Assembly (NCBI GenBank): GCA_017165825.1
Contig: CM029387.1
Span: 13,799,146 to 13,863,145 of the forward strand
Length of the DNA: 64,000 bases
Origin: Hepsetus odoe
Taxonomy: Eukaryota > Chordata > Actinopteri > Characiformes > Hepsetidae
Direction: 5' to 3'
The stretch's first letter is position 1. Each line of letters opens with the position of its first letter. The notes under the pieces are model-generated. The model saw only the letters and a list, made by a program, of their open reading frames with translations, was not told the DNA's origin and made no database searches. Shown one piece after another: positions 24,483 through 35,662 of this stretch. The position numbers were made by a program, and so were the translations under genes.

Positions 24483-25489
24483 AAGGGTCAGGGTCGGGTC
24501 TGGGTTAACAACAACTTACTGTTAGCCAACTTAGTGCAAGAAGAAATTGGGCTACTTTTGGATGAAGGAGAAGGCAACAAGAAGGAAGCAGTGGCCTAGT
24601 GGTTAGGGAGTTGGTCCCCAAACTGGAAGATTGTAGGTTCAAATTCCTTACCAGTTGGTCCCCAAACTGGAAGATTGTAGGTTCAAATTCCTTACCAGTA
24701 GGTTGCCCTGAGGTACCCTTGAGCAAGGTAGCCCATCAATGCTTCCTGGGTGTTTTCAGTAGCTGCCCTTTGCTGCGTGAGTGTAGGGTTAAATGCAGAA
24801 GTGTAATTTCGTTGTGTTTCACTGTATAATGTGTGTGTTTCACAATGACAAGTATAGTCACTTTCACTTTAAGGTATGTCCAGAGGCAGGAGAAGAGAAA
24901 GAAGGGTAGGAGAGTGAAAGTGAGAGCAGGTACTTTGAATGTTGGCAGCATGACTGATAAAGGGAGAGAGCTCGCTGATATGATGGAGAGAAGGAAGGTT
25001 GATATTTGGTGAGTGCAAGAGACTAGATGGAAGGGTAGGTGTATTGGAGGAGGGTTTAAATTGTTTTACCATGGTGTGGATGGAAGGAGGAATGGAGTAG
25101 ATGTTATCCTGAAGGAAGAGTTTGTGAAGAGTGTTTTGAAGGTGAAGAGAGTGTCAGGTAGAGTGATGAGTTTGAAGCTGAAAGTTGAAGGTTTGATAAT
25201 GAATGCTGTTATGTGCTTATGTCCCACAAGTTGGATGTGAGATGAAGAAGAAAGAAGAATTCTGGAGTGAGTTAGATGAAGTGATAGAGAATGTTGGGGA
25301 GAAAGAGTTGTGATTGGTGCAGACTTTAATGGACATGTTGACGAGGGGAACAGAGGTGAAGAGATGATATGTAGGTATGGTGTCAAGGACAAGAATTCTG
25401 AAGGTCAGATGGTTGTAGATTTTGCAAAAAGCGTTGAAATGGCTGTATTTATTACCTGTTTTAAGAAGAGGGAGGAGCACAGGGTGACA
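24483..25489 (+). mobile_element. RTE-clade LINE, 5' part of a split copy
   Basis: Leader sequence to 24588, then after a SINE the endonuclease start: a GTLNVGSMTDKG-type block near 24935, QETRW, GGFKLFYHGVDGRR (25030-25090) and MIGADFNGHVDEGNRG (25310). It stops at 25489 inside aggagcacagggtgacata, and the same element resumes at 30352. Stops and frameshifts make it non-functional. Confidence 0.88.
24589..24871 (+). mobile_element. tRNA-headed SINE, family B, with internal 44-bp duplication
   Basis: The head cagtggcctagtggttaggg resembles a tRNA A box. The B-box-containing block 24611-24654 is followed by an exact second copy at 24655-24698. Then come the body (aggttgccctgaggtaccct) and the tail ending in gacaagtatagtcactttca. 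It is inserted in the RTE between leader and endonuclease. Confidence 0.88.
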
Positions 25490-25724
25490 TATAGTATCTC
25501 ACAAAAGTCACATTTTTGTAAATATTTTATTGTATCTTTTCATGGGACAACACTGAAGAAATGGCACTTTGAAACAATGTAAAGTAGTTAGTGTACAGCT
25601 TGTATAACTGTTTAAATTTGCTGTCCCCTCAAAATAACTCAACACACAGCCATTAATATCTAAACCACCGGCAACAAAAGTAAGTACACACCTAAGTGAA
25701 AAATGTCCACATTGTCAAGTCAAG
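25490..25724 (-). mobile_element. Tc1/mariner element, left end
   Basis: Begins tagtatctcacaaaagt next to TA. This is the inverse of the right end acttttgtgagatactgta at 30332-30350. The first 200 bp pair as a long terminal inverted repeat with 30150-30350 (for example ttttgaggggacagcaaatt at the right against its complement at the left). The RTE sequence is continuous once this element and its content are removed. Confidence 0.88.
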
Positions 25725-28700
25725 TCAAGTCAACTTTTATTGATATAGTGCTTTTTACAACTGTTGTTGTCACAAAGCAGCTTTACAGAATCCTGGTCCG
25801 AGCCCCAGCTGGGTAAGCCAAGGGCAACAGAGGCAAGGAAAAACTCCCCAAACATGGGGAAGAAGAGGCCTTGGGAGAGACCAAAACCCAAAAGGGGAAC
25901 CCATCCTCCTATGGTCGACACTGGAAATAAAAGAAAAGAAAGATGGAGTAGAACCCTGTATAATGGTAGCTTCCAGTAAGTTACAGTAAAGGTAAAATAG
26001 TCCACTGTTGACTGCAGTTGGAGGCTGATGATCTAATTGTGGGAGCTCTGTTTGATTGGGGTAAGCTTTAATCTTCGTAGCAGCAGCTCCTGCAGAAGAG
26101 CCAATCTGATGGAGCTGATTTGTAGGTAGTTTTGCTGACTCGGTGAAGCAGCTGGCATGGAACTCAGGAAATCCTCACAGAGATCGATGGACTTGCCCTC
26201 AGGAAGTACCCAAGCCATCCACCACACAGGTGGTGGACAGCCACCCACCTCAAACAAAGAGAAAGGAATCTGATACAGTCTGTACAGTGAGTTCAAAACA
26301 TAAGCTTAAAGAATGCAGTATGTAACTCCTATTACAACCTGACTTGTGCTATTCTTAGATGTTTGGAAGATGCAATGACTTCACCCATCACAGTCCCAAT
26401 AGACTGCAAGGTTTAGTGTAGGAAGATCAAGACAGTGGCACGGGCCGATGCTTGTTAAGTGTTACCACTGGCCTATGTGTATCATTAAGTCTATCCCCAT
26501 CGGATAGTAGAGCAAAGAAAGAATGATTTACGGGACTTCACATATCATTCCCTGACCTGGCTGGGCCTGTTTCTGCTCATCTATCTGACCCTTCTTAAAG
26601 GGTCATAAGGAGGGGCGAGGGTCTGAACTTTTTTAACTAATAGGAAAATTAATTACTAAAAGCCTGACTAAACAGGTAAGTCTTTAGCCTGGATTTAAGT
26701 ACTGTGAGTGTGTCTGAGTCTGAGTAGTTGGAAGATTGTTCCAGAGATGGGGGGCTGTGAATGAAAATGCTCTTCCCCCTGTTGTTGTTTTCAAAATTCT
26801 GGTAACTGTTAGAAAACCAGCACCTTGTGATCTAAGTGAGCATGAAGGTTCATAGCTAAAAATAAGCTCGGTGAGATACTCGGGAGCGAGGCCATTTAGG
26901 GCTTTGTATTTCAGCAGTAAAATTTTATAGTTAATGCAGACTTTCACAGGAAGCCAGTGAAGTCTGGGTAATATCGGGTTAATAGGATCAAATTTCCTGG
27001 ATCTAGTGAGGACCCTAGTTGCTACATTCTGGACTAACTGGAGTTTATGAAGGCTTTTGCTGGAACATCCTGACAGCAGGGCATTACAATAATCTAGTCT
27101 TGAGGTGATAAATGTATGTATCAGTATTTCTACATCATGTAGTGTGAGTGCGCTTCTAAGTTTAGCAATGTTTCTAAGGTGGAAGAAAGCTATTTTAGTG
27201 ATGTTTCCAATGTGCGTATCTAGAGACAGATCCGAGTCAATTGTGATGCCCAGGCTTTTAACAGAGTGCTTAAAATTAATTTTAAGATTAGGAAAATCTA
27301 GCATTAAACCTGAAAGTTTGTCCTGAAAAGAACTTCTGTCTTTTCAGAATTTAACATCAGAAAATTGAGTGACATCATTTTATATCTCCTATACAATCCT
27401 CATTCTTTTTTAATTTAAGGTAATCTTCAGGTTTAGCTGTGATATATAACTGTGTGTCATCAGCATAGCAATGGAAGCTGATTCTATGTTTCTGGATGAC
27501 TGAACCCAGAGGGAGCATATATAATATGAGTAGGGTGCCTAGGACAGAGTCTTGTTCAACTACATGACTAACTTTTGTACGAATTGAGGATTCTTCCCTT
27601 GCATTAACAAACTGATAGCGGTTAGTCAGGTATGATTTAAACCAGGAGAGGGCTGTTCCTGTTATACCAGGTTTTCTAATCTGCGCAGTAAAATATTGTG
27701 ATCTGTGGTGTCGAACGCTGCACTAAGGTCAAGGAGGACTAGTAAGGATACCAGCCCTTTGTCATATGCCATTAACAGATCGACTACCATTTTCACTAGT
27801 CTGTTTCAGTGCTATGATGTGATCGAAAACCAGACTGAAATTTCTCAAAGATGCTATTTTTGTGTAAATATGAGCACAACTGCTGGGTCACCAATTTCTC
27901 CAGAATCTTTGATATAAAAGGTAAATTAGAAATTGGTCAATAGTTTGCTAACTTGATTGGATCAAGATTAGGCTTCTTGAGTAGAGCCTTAATAACCGCT
28001 ATTTTGAATCATTTTGGCACATAGCCAAGGCTGAGAGAGGAGTTTACTATTTCTAATAAAGGCCTGATTATTACTGGTGTGACCTCTTTAAGTAGTCTGG
28101 TGGGAATTGCATCCAGGATGGAAGTAGAAGATCTGGAAGATGAAATAGCTGAGATGAGGTCGGTCTGCAGAACTGGATGAAAATAGGCTAACCTTTCTGT
28201 TGGCATGAGGTTTTGATCTGTGTCTATATCTGTCTCGAGCGGCGGACATGGTGCATTTGTTATTTGGTTTGGATATCTTGCTGAATTATTTCAATCTTAT
28301 TGTTAAAGAATTCCATAAAATTATCACTTTTGTACATTGCAGGTATCTGGCTTTGAGCTCCTGCATGGTTCTTTGTGAGTGTAGCTATTGTGCGTAAAAG
28401 AAATGTAGGATTATTTTTATTGGATTCTATTAAAGTGGATAGGTAGGCAGAGCGTGCAAATGAAAGTGCCCTCTTATACTGTAAGAAACTCTTAGTCCAG
28501 GCAGAGTGAAATGATTCTAGTTTTGTCAACTGCCATTTACGCTCTAGTTTCTGCATCTTTTACTTTAGAGCTTGTGGTTAGTGTACCATGGAGCAAGCTT
28601 TTTTTGTCTAAATCTTTTACATGCTAACGGTGCTACATTGTCTAACATGGAATGAAACATGTTCTCTAGATGTACAGTAAGATAGTCCAGCTCTTCTGGG

Positions 28701-29984
28701 CCAGATGGTGAACTAATAAGTGTTAATAAGTCTGGAAGATTTTTGATAAAACTATGAGCTGTGGAGGACGTTATTGTACGGCTAACACAATCACGAAGTG
28801 ATGTAAATAAATTGGAGCTGTTGTGAATCTCACATGTAATGAGATGATGATCTGAGATTACTGCTGACTGGGGAATAATGGCTACATTGTCAACTTGGAC
28901 GCAAAGTGTAAGGATCAAGTCTAAAGTATGATTATGACAGTGAGTGGGTCCAATTACATTTTTTCACTTTCACATTCTGGACAAAACCCATATTATTAAG
29001 GATGGATGTGAATGCTAATTTCAGTGATTCTTTCTCTTTCTCTACATGGATATTAAAGTCTCCAACAATTATAACTTTATTTTTATAAACTGCCAGACTT
29101 GCTAGAAAATCGCTGAACTGTGTGTAGGGTCCTGGTGGCCTAAAGATGGTAATCAGTGTAATCGTAATTTTGTAATTGAGTTTGTGATGTTGAGATAAAG
29201 GGTTTCAAAAGAAGAGAAGTTTAAACCTGTTCTCTGACTGAACACTATGGTGTTTTTATGTATAACTGCTATACCTCCCCCTCGACCACTTAAGCGATGG
29301 TTGTGTACATAGCTATAACCTGTCGGGGTGCTTTCGTTTAGTGAAATGAACTCATCAGGTTTGACCCAAGTTTCAGTAAGACACAGAGCATCAAAATCCT
29401 TTTCATTAATCATCTAATTTACAATCCTGGCATTAAATTTTAATGATCTAATGTTAAGAAGTCCCAGCTTTAGATTTAATTTTAATTTAAATTAAAAATT
29501 TAACTTTAATCAAATTGGTAGAGCGTACTTTCTGATTTTTTCTTTTGCATGGTTTTCTTCAGGGAATAGACACAGTCTCAATATAGTGAACCCTGAGTGA
29601 GGCCTTACTGCAGCTCACAGATGGTCGGTTTAGCCGGTCTGTCTGCAGCCTGGTCCCGGCCCTGGACTACCTAAACTAATTTGCCAACTAACTAAGAGAC
29701 TGTGGGCTATACTGCACGAGATGAGAGCAGCACCTTCTCGCAAGGGGTGCACTCCATCCCGACCTAAAAGACCAGGCTTACCCACAAAAGTAGTCATATT
29801 ATCTATAAACCCCACATTATTTTCAGTGCATCACTTGGACATCCAACAGTGTAACGCCCAAAGCCTGCTGCCACACTGCATTGGTATTGGGCCAGAACAT
29901 ATCACACCATCAGACATAGTCTGGGCAAATTTACACACATCTATAACATGAGGCTTAGTTATATATATGTAAACTGCTGTACTG
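25725..29984 (-). mobile_element. L2-clade LINE, nearly full length, inserted in Tc1
   Basis: 3' end at 25725 with an (aagtc)n unit. Minus-strand blocks in order: 29815-29630, end of ORF1 with GLLGRDGVHP, which fits the C-terminal D..H block of the SGNH-esterase ORF1 of L2 elements; 29413-29153, endonuclease start (LCLTETWVKPDEFISL, SGRGGGIAVIHK); 28918-28565, endonuclease end (VISDHHLITCEI); 28556-28009, linker and RT start; 27960-27400, RT core in broken frames; 27304-26684, C-terminal region (RLDYCNALLSGCSSKSL, FTAPHLWNNLP). Many stops; it is inactive. The exact 5' junction is uncertain by tens of bases. Confidence 0.85.
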
Positions 29985-30351
29985 TCTTGTTGCAGCTCAG
30001 TTTCAGGGTGCTGACAATCTTCTTAAAGCCTAGGCCATCTTTATGTAGAGCAACTAATCTTTTTTTCAGATCTTCAGAGAGTTCTTAGCCATGAGGCTCC
30101 ATGTTGAACTTCCAGTGAGCAGTATGAGAGAGTGTGAGAGCGATAACACCAAATTTGTGGTGTTATCGCCAGTGGTTTAGACATTAATGGCAGTGTGTTA
30201 TTTTGAGGGGACAGCAAATTTACACTGTTATACTGTACACTGACTACTTTGCATTGTATCAAACTGTCATATCTTCCGTGCTGGCCCATGGAAAGATGCA
30301 ATAAAATGTTTACAAAAATGTGACGGGTGTACTCACTTTTGTGAGATACTG
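29985..30351 (-). mobile_element. Tc1/mariner element, right end with transposase start
   Basis: On the minus strand, 30110-29990 reads as the beginning of a Tc1-like transposase (AKNSL then a KKD and LYIKM-type helix-turn-helix stretch) with stops. From 30150 outward is the terminal inverted repeat, ending gatactgta. The rest of the transposase is missing, so internal deletion preceded or accompanied the L2 insertion. Confidence 0.82.
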
Positions 30352-32146
30352 TATAAGAGTGGAATAAAGTGCATACAGATATATTATATCCTTTGCAGGA
30401 GGGTCAGTCTGAAAGAGATTGGAGATTGGCAAAGTAGAGACAGCAGAGAGTGTAGTTAAACAGCGTAGGATGGTGGTCTGTAGGATGAACTTGGAGGTCA
30501 AGAAGAGGAGAAATGTGAGGGCAGAGTTGAGGATCAAGTGGTGGAAGCTGAAGAAGGAAGACTGCAAGGGGGAATTCAGGCAGGAATTAAGAAGAGCACT
30601 GGGAGGTGTAGAAGAGCTACTGGAATGCAGGGAAACTACTACTGTGGTAGGTAAGTTGTGAGGCAGACAGCTAAAAAGGTATGTGGTGTGACATCTGGAA
30701 GGAAGAAGGAGGATAAAGAAAACCTGGTGGTGGAACCCAGAAGTCTAGGAGTGTATACAGAAGAAGAGGCAAGTGAAGAAGAAGTGGGATAGTCAGAGAG
30801 ATGAAGAAAGTAGACAGGAGTAGAAGGAGATAAAGCGTGGTCCGGAAGACATACTTGTGGAAGCAAGAAGGTGTTTAGGAGAGATGGCAGTGGAGTTTCT
30901 GACCAGATTGCTTAACACAATCTTGGAAAGTGAGAGGATGCCTGAGGAGTGAAGAAGAAGTGTACTGATACCGATTTTCAAGAATAAGGGTGATGCACAG
31001 AGCTGTAGTAACTATAGAGGGATAAAGTTAATCAGCCACACCATGAAGTTATGGGAAAGAGTAGTGGAAGCTAGGTTAAGAAAAGTGGTGATTATTAGTG
31101 AACAGCAGTATGGTTTCATGCCAAGAAAGAGCATTACAGATGCAGTGTTTGCTCTGAGGGTGTTGATGGAGAAGGACTGAGAAGGTCAGAAGGAGTTGCA
31201 TGTGGACTTGAAGAAACCATATGACAGAGTGCCTAGAGAGAAGTTGTGGTTTTGTATGAGGAAGTCAGGTGTTACATAGAAGTATGTGAGCGTAGTTCAG
31301 GATATATCTGAGGGCAGTGTAAGAGTGGTGAGATCTGCAGTAGGAGTGATGGATGCATTTAAGGTAGAGGTTGGATTACATCAAGGATCTGTGCTGAGCC
31401 CATTCTTGTTTGCAAAAGTAATGGCAGGTTGACAGACGAGGTTAGAGAGGAGTCCCAATTGACAATGATGTTTGCAGATAATATTGTGATCTGTAGCGAG
31501 AGTAGAGAGCAGCTTGTGGAGAAGGAATGAAAGTGATCAGAACAAAGACAGAATGCATGAGTGTGAACGAAAGGGAGGAAAGTGGAGTGGTTAGGATGCA
31601 AGTAGCAGAGATGGCAAAGGAAAAGGAAATTAAATACTTGGGATCAACATTTGGAATGGCTGGAGAAGAGTGGCTGGAGTGATTTGTGACAGACGGGTAC
31701 CAGCGAGAGTAAAAGGGAAGGTTTACAGGACAGTAGTGAGACCAGCTATTTTGTATGTGTTGGAGATGGTGGCAGTGCCAAAAAGACAGGAAGCAGAGCT
31801 GGAGGTCTCAGAGTTAAAGATGTTGAGATTTTCGTTCATTATAAATGAATATATTAGAGGGATAGATCAGGTTAGATGTTTTGGAGACAAAGTGAGAAAA
31901 GCAAGGTTGCGCTGGTTTGGATATCTCCAGAGGAGAGATGAGGATTATATTGGGAGGAGGATGTTGAAGATGGAGCTCCCAGGAAAGAGAGAAAGAGGAA
32001 GACCAAAGAGGAGGTATATGGATGTGGTGAGAGAGGACATGCAGGTGGTCAGTTGGAAGATGCCGATGACAGGGAGAAATGGAAATGCTTTTTCCGCTAT
32101 GGCAACTCCTAAATGGGAGCAGCTGAAAGAAGAAAAAGAAGGATTA
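30352..32146 (+). mobile_element. RTE-clade LINE, 3' part of the split copy
   Basis: Continues exactly from 25489 (agagtggaataaagtgcata). + strand blocks: linker 30419-30830; RT with YRGIKLISHTMKLWERVVEA (31013), QYGFMPRKSITDA and HQGSVLSPFLFA (31380); C-terminal domain 31670-32146 (CDRRVPARVKGKVYRT, ARLRWFGYLQRRDEDYIGRR). The tail is an A/G-rich gaaagaagaaaaagaag. Stops at several sites show it is dead. 32147-32790 that follows holds no feature that I can name. Confidence 0.88.
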
Positions 32147-32789
32147 TGTTGCCTGGTGAAACTACATCTTTTTTTCTCAGTTTTGTGGTTGGATTTTCTG
32201 GTTCAGGCTTAGGTCTTTTGTGGCGGGATGCCATTTTGATATAAGAACCTAAGAATTGGATTAGTGTATTCTTTTCTTATCTTTTTTATTAATTCATGCA
32301 ACAGCATCGTACACAAACTGTTGCCACCTAGTGTCTTACATAAAATGTCTCGAATAGAATTTGGACAATATAAATATGAAATGTATCATAAAATATTTTA
32401 ATCGTTATCGTTCTTAGTTACAGAAGTAGAATCTTTCAGTTTGATGACATTTCCAAAAGGTTAATGTCCTTTGTAATCTGGAATAAATGTAAAAATTGTC
32501 TGGGTAGCATTTATGCTGCAGTTTAAATGATACTTCTCTCGTCCTGTTTGTTTTAAAGATATTTGTATGATAAAGATCAACATTTAAAAAAAATACAGTC
32601 AACAATACCATTCCAATATGAGACCAGATGGCGTACTTTTTCTTACTAAAACGTGTTTTAGTATTTTTATTGTTGTAACTGTTAGAAAAACTGCACTTTT
32701 CCACCCACATTTGTTTTTCAGAATTCTAAACTGGAGCAGAGTTTGAGAAAGTAATCCACCGTTTTATTATCTTGTTCGCTAGTCCACGC

Positions 32790-32964
32790 TTCGTCACTGC
32801 GTCTCCTCAGAGCCATCTGTGATTTGTTGCCACGGCTCTCGTACCGCCTCTTCAGAGAACTTTGGACCAATCATTGGGCCAGGCTGGGAACCAAGGTAAT
32901 CGCACGCATGCGCACTGTTGAGAGGTTGTATCGCGCGGGAGTCTGATCGGCTGAAGGCAGAGTG
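32790..32964 (+). promoter_or_regulatory. MMS22L: MMS22L promoter and 5' untranslated exon 1
   Basis: A local CpG-containing patch in AT-rich surroundings with no TATA box. It has a CCAAT box (gaccaatcattgg, 32865-32877) and an NRF-1-like palindrome (cgcatgcgcac, 32906-32916), both typical of housekeeping and replication/repair promoters. The exon ends at 32964 before a strong donor (GTGAGT at 32965). The transcription start is not visible. An ATG inside the NRF-1-like motif (32908) opens a 12-codon upstream frame ending at 32946, and is used only if transcription starts before it. Confidence 0.7.
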
Positions 32965-33328
32965 GTGAGTTAAACATGGTTGCCTTTTCTTTAATAAAGT
33001 ATAATGTTGAAATAACTTAGCGCTGACATTTTATATGGAATGAAGTGTGTGTTTCAGGACTTGACAAACGTCGCTGATAGAGTTTAACTGCTAGTTCATC
33101 AAATTTGCCTTGTTCTGTAAGCCTGTAGCTCCACCTCGCTAGTTAACAATTCAATATTGTTATTGCAGTTAGTTTTCCCCTTCAGCTCTTCAGAAATCGA
33201 TGTTGGCGGCATATGTTAGAACACTCTTTAACCCGCAGTTACACTTGGGTGTATAAAAACCCACCGACGTCGGAGTCGCACCAAAAACACCACAAAACAT
33301 TGACCATTTTAGCGGTTTCGAGCTAAAT

Positions 33329-33463
33329 TTACATTTACGGCATTTGGCAGACGTCGGCATGTCCTGATTACAGGGACAGTCTCCCTGTAGCAACTCAGGG
33401 ACTCAATGGTGGTAGTGCTGGAGGTGGGATTCGAACCTCGGACCTCCTTGAGCCATAGGTCCA
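33329..33463 (-). mobile_element. SINE family A fragment (intron 1)
   Basis: Antisense body and B-box part (acctcctt...; gattcgaacctcggacctcc) of family A, lacking the A-box end. The rest of intron 1 (33470-34454) is AT-rich with T runs and no other feature that I can name. Confidence 0.8.
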
Positions 33464-34454
33464 CTGAAACAAAAAGTGATGACGGTAAATAAAAAAGTTA
33501 AAGTCTCAGCTCTGCACACCACCCTTCTAGATTAATGTTGCAGAGGTTTCTGACAAATGGTAGATACTTTAGTGCATTGGGGCTGGACAATTAATCAATA
33601 TTCAAAACACAATTAAATTTTTAAACATTAAATTTAGCACTCAAGCCTCTAGTACAAAAAATAGACTTCTAACCTTTCTGAAAATAAAAAGGATTCACTC
33701 ATTCAAAGAAAATTACATACACATTGCAAAGGAAATACTGGTAAAAATCACACTGTATTTATTTATTTATATATTTATTTATTTATTTTCTGAAATCATT
33801 CATCCTGACTCTGGAGGCCCACTACCTTTAGACTTCACACCCCCTGTTTCGGCCCTTTTTCATGACCATGTCCTTTTAGAGTTGTATTAGAAAATAAGCT
33901 TTATTAAGAAAAATTAAGAAATTTTTAAGGCCTTTTTTAAAGTCTTATAGTGCCAAGTAATTCTAGTTCTAAGAATGAGATTTTCATATTTAAAGATGAT
34001 GACACCCTCCTTCTGACCCTTGTATCTTAAAGCTTAGAGAAAACTTTTGGAAAACTATTAGAAAAATGTTTTTTGATGTATGCATAAATGCAGGCTGTTT
34101 GAACGTGTTTCTTCCCATTAGCTAACTAATGCAAAAAGAAGGAAGATAACAAATGATACTGCTGAGACGCAAAATAGGCCTTTGTTAGCCTCAACAGCAT
34201 TTATCACCATGGGGGAAATTCTTAATGGTTGACTTTCACATTCTGGGTATTGTAGTGAGAGAAAATTGGTGGATAAACATTTAAAAAGACTTTTCAAAAA
34301 GAATTTTATCAAACCAATGCAACTGAGGTTTGTGATACTACAGAGTGTTATATAATGCAACCAATAATAAAGCTATGTTGCAGACCAAAAGCTTGTGTTG
34401 ATTTTTTTTTAATTTTTTATTTATTTATTTTTTTTTCTGTTTTGTTTTCTGCAG

Positions 34455-34639
34455 TCTAGGATAGAGATGGAGGATGATTTCAGTCAGTCTCTTACACCAC
34501 CCGTCTCACCGTTTATGCCTGAGGATGTGTGCGAGCCAGCCACGCAGCCGGCCTGCTTTACTTGTGTGTATGAACCAGGAAGAGAGGATGCACACGTGCT
34601 GCCATCCAATGGCTACATCAGTAGAGGGGTGCTGAAGAG
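34455..34639 (+). CDS. MMS22L: MMS22L exon 2 (start codon; residues 1-58)
   Basis: Acceptor tttctgcag ends at 34454; 12 bases of 5' UTR, then ATG at 34467. Ends AAGAG|GTGCAG, a modest donor followed by a run of T. The frame reads through GYISRGVLK and the split Arg codon is completed by exon 3. Confidence 0.88.
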
Positions 34640-35626
34640 GTGCAGCATCTTTTTTTTTTTTTTTTTTAGGCCTGTTTTTTTTGTTTTAATTGTTTTTTTT
34701 GTTTTGTTTTTTGGCAGTAATTTTGTTATGATCTCTAAACATGTACTGCCAGTCAAAAATTTGGGATTGCTTGTCGTCATTTTATTTTATTCAAATTATT
34801 CTCTGTGGATTTAAATGTTGCAGAGTACAATTTACAACTATTTTTAAATGTTTGTTCATTTAAAACAGTTAAGGTTTAATATTAGTTATCTGCCTATCAG
34901 CACCAATAAATTAAAAGACATTTTGGGCAGTGCAGCTGTCTTTGCAAATTTGATGTATGAATTCAGTGGTGGCCTAGTGGTTAGGCTGTTGGCCCTAGGA
35001 TCAGAAGGTCATGAGTTTAAATCCCAGACCAGTAGGTTGCCCTGAGGTACTGTCCCCTTCACTGCTCCCTGAACGCTTTCAATAGCTGTCCCCTGCTGCA
35101 TGTGTGTATGGGTCAAATGCAAAGGTGTAATTTCATTGTGGTTCACAATGACATGAATAGTCACTTTCCCTTTTTTTCCACTTTAATTCCTTTATCATTA
35201 TGAATATTATGTATATGAATTTTTCTGTTATTAGAGTTTCTGTCTGTACTGTCTGTTTTCAAATCTGTTTGAGTGTAATATCCATAATTTTTCTCCAGAT
35301 TGCTTTTAAAGCTGGATCCGTCTCCTGCAGATTTTGAAGTGGACACTGTGGATATTTTTGGCTTCCCCTGGGTGACGGAAACAGCACTGGTGGAGTCCAC
35401 TAAACTTCTGTTTGGCTTGTTCAGGTGAGCATGCACAGATTGAATGTTTGGAGTTCGGCCACACTGTCTGCTGACTGAGAGAGATCTCTAATTTCACAAT
35501 CTGTCCACTCTTTCAGACAGAAAGTGTTCAGACTGGAAACTTTGGTACAGTCCAGCTCACATGATTTTGGTAAGCAGATTGTGGTGCTATTCCTCATAGA
35601 GAATTACTGTGTGAAACACTAAAGCA

Positions 35627-35662
<36 letters not shown>

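Noticed and set aside
34640..34814. Extension of the first MMS22L frame past exon 2
   Set aside because: Poly-Phe from a T run; the conserved protein continues in exon 3 after splicing.
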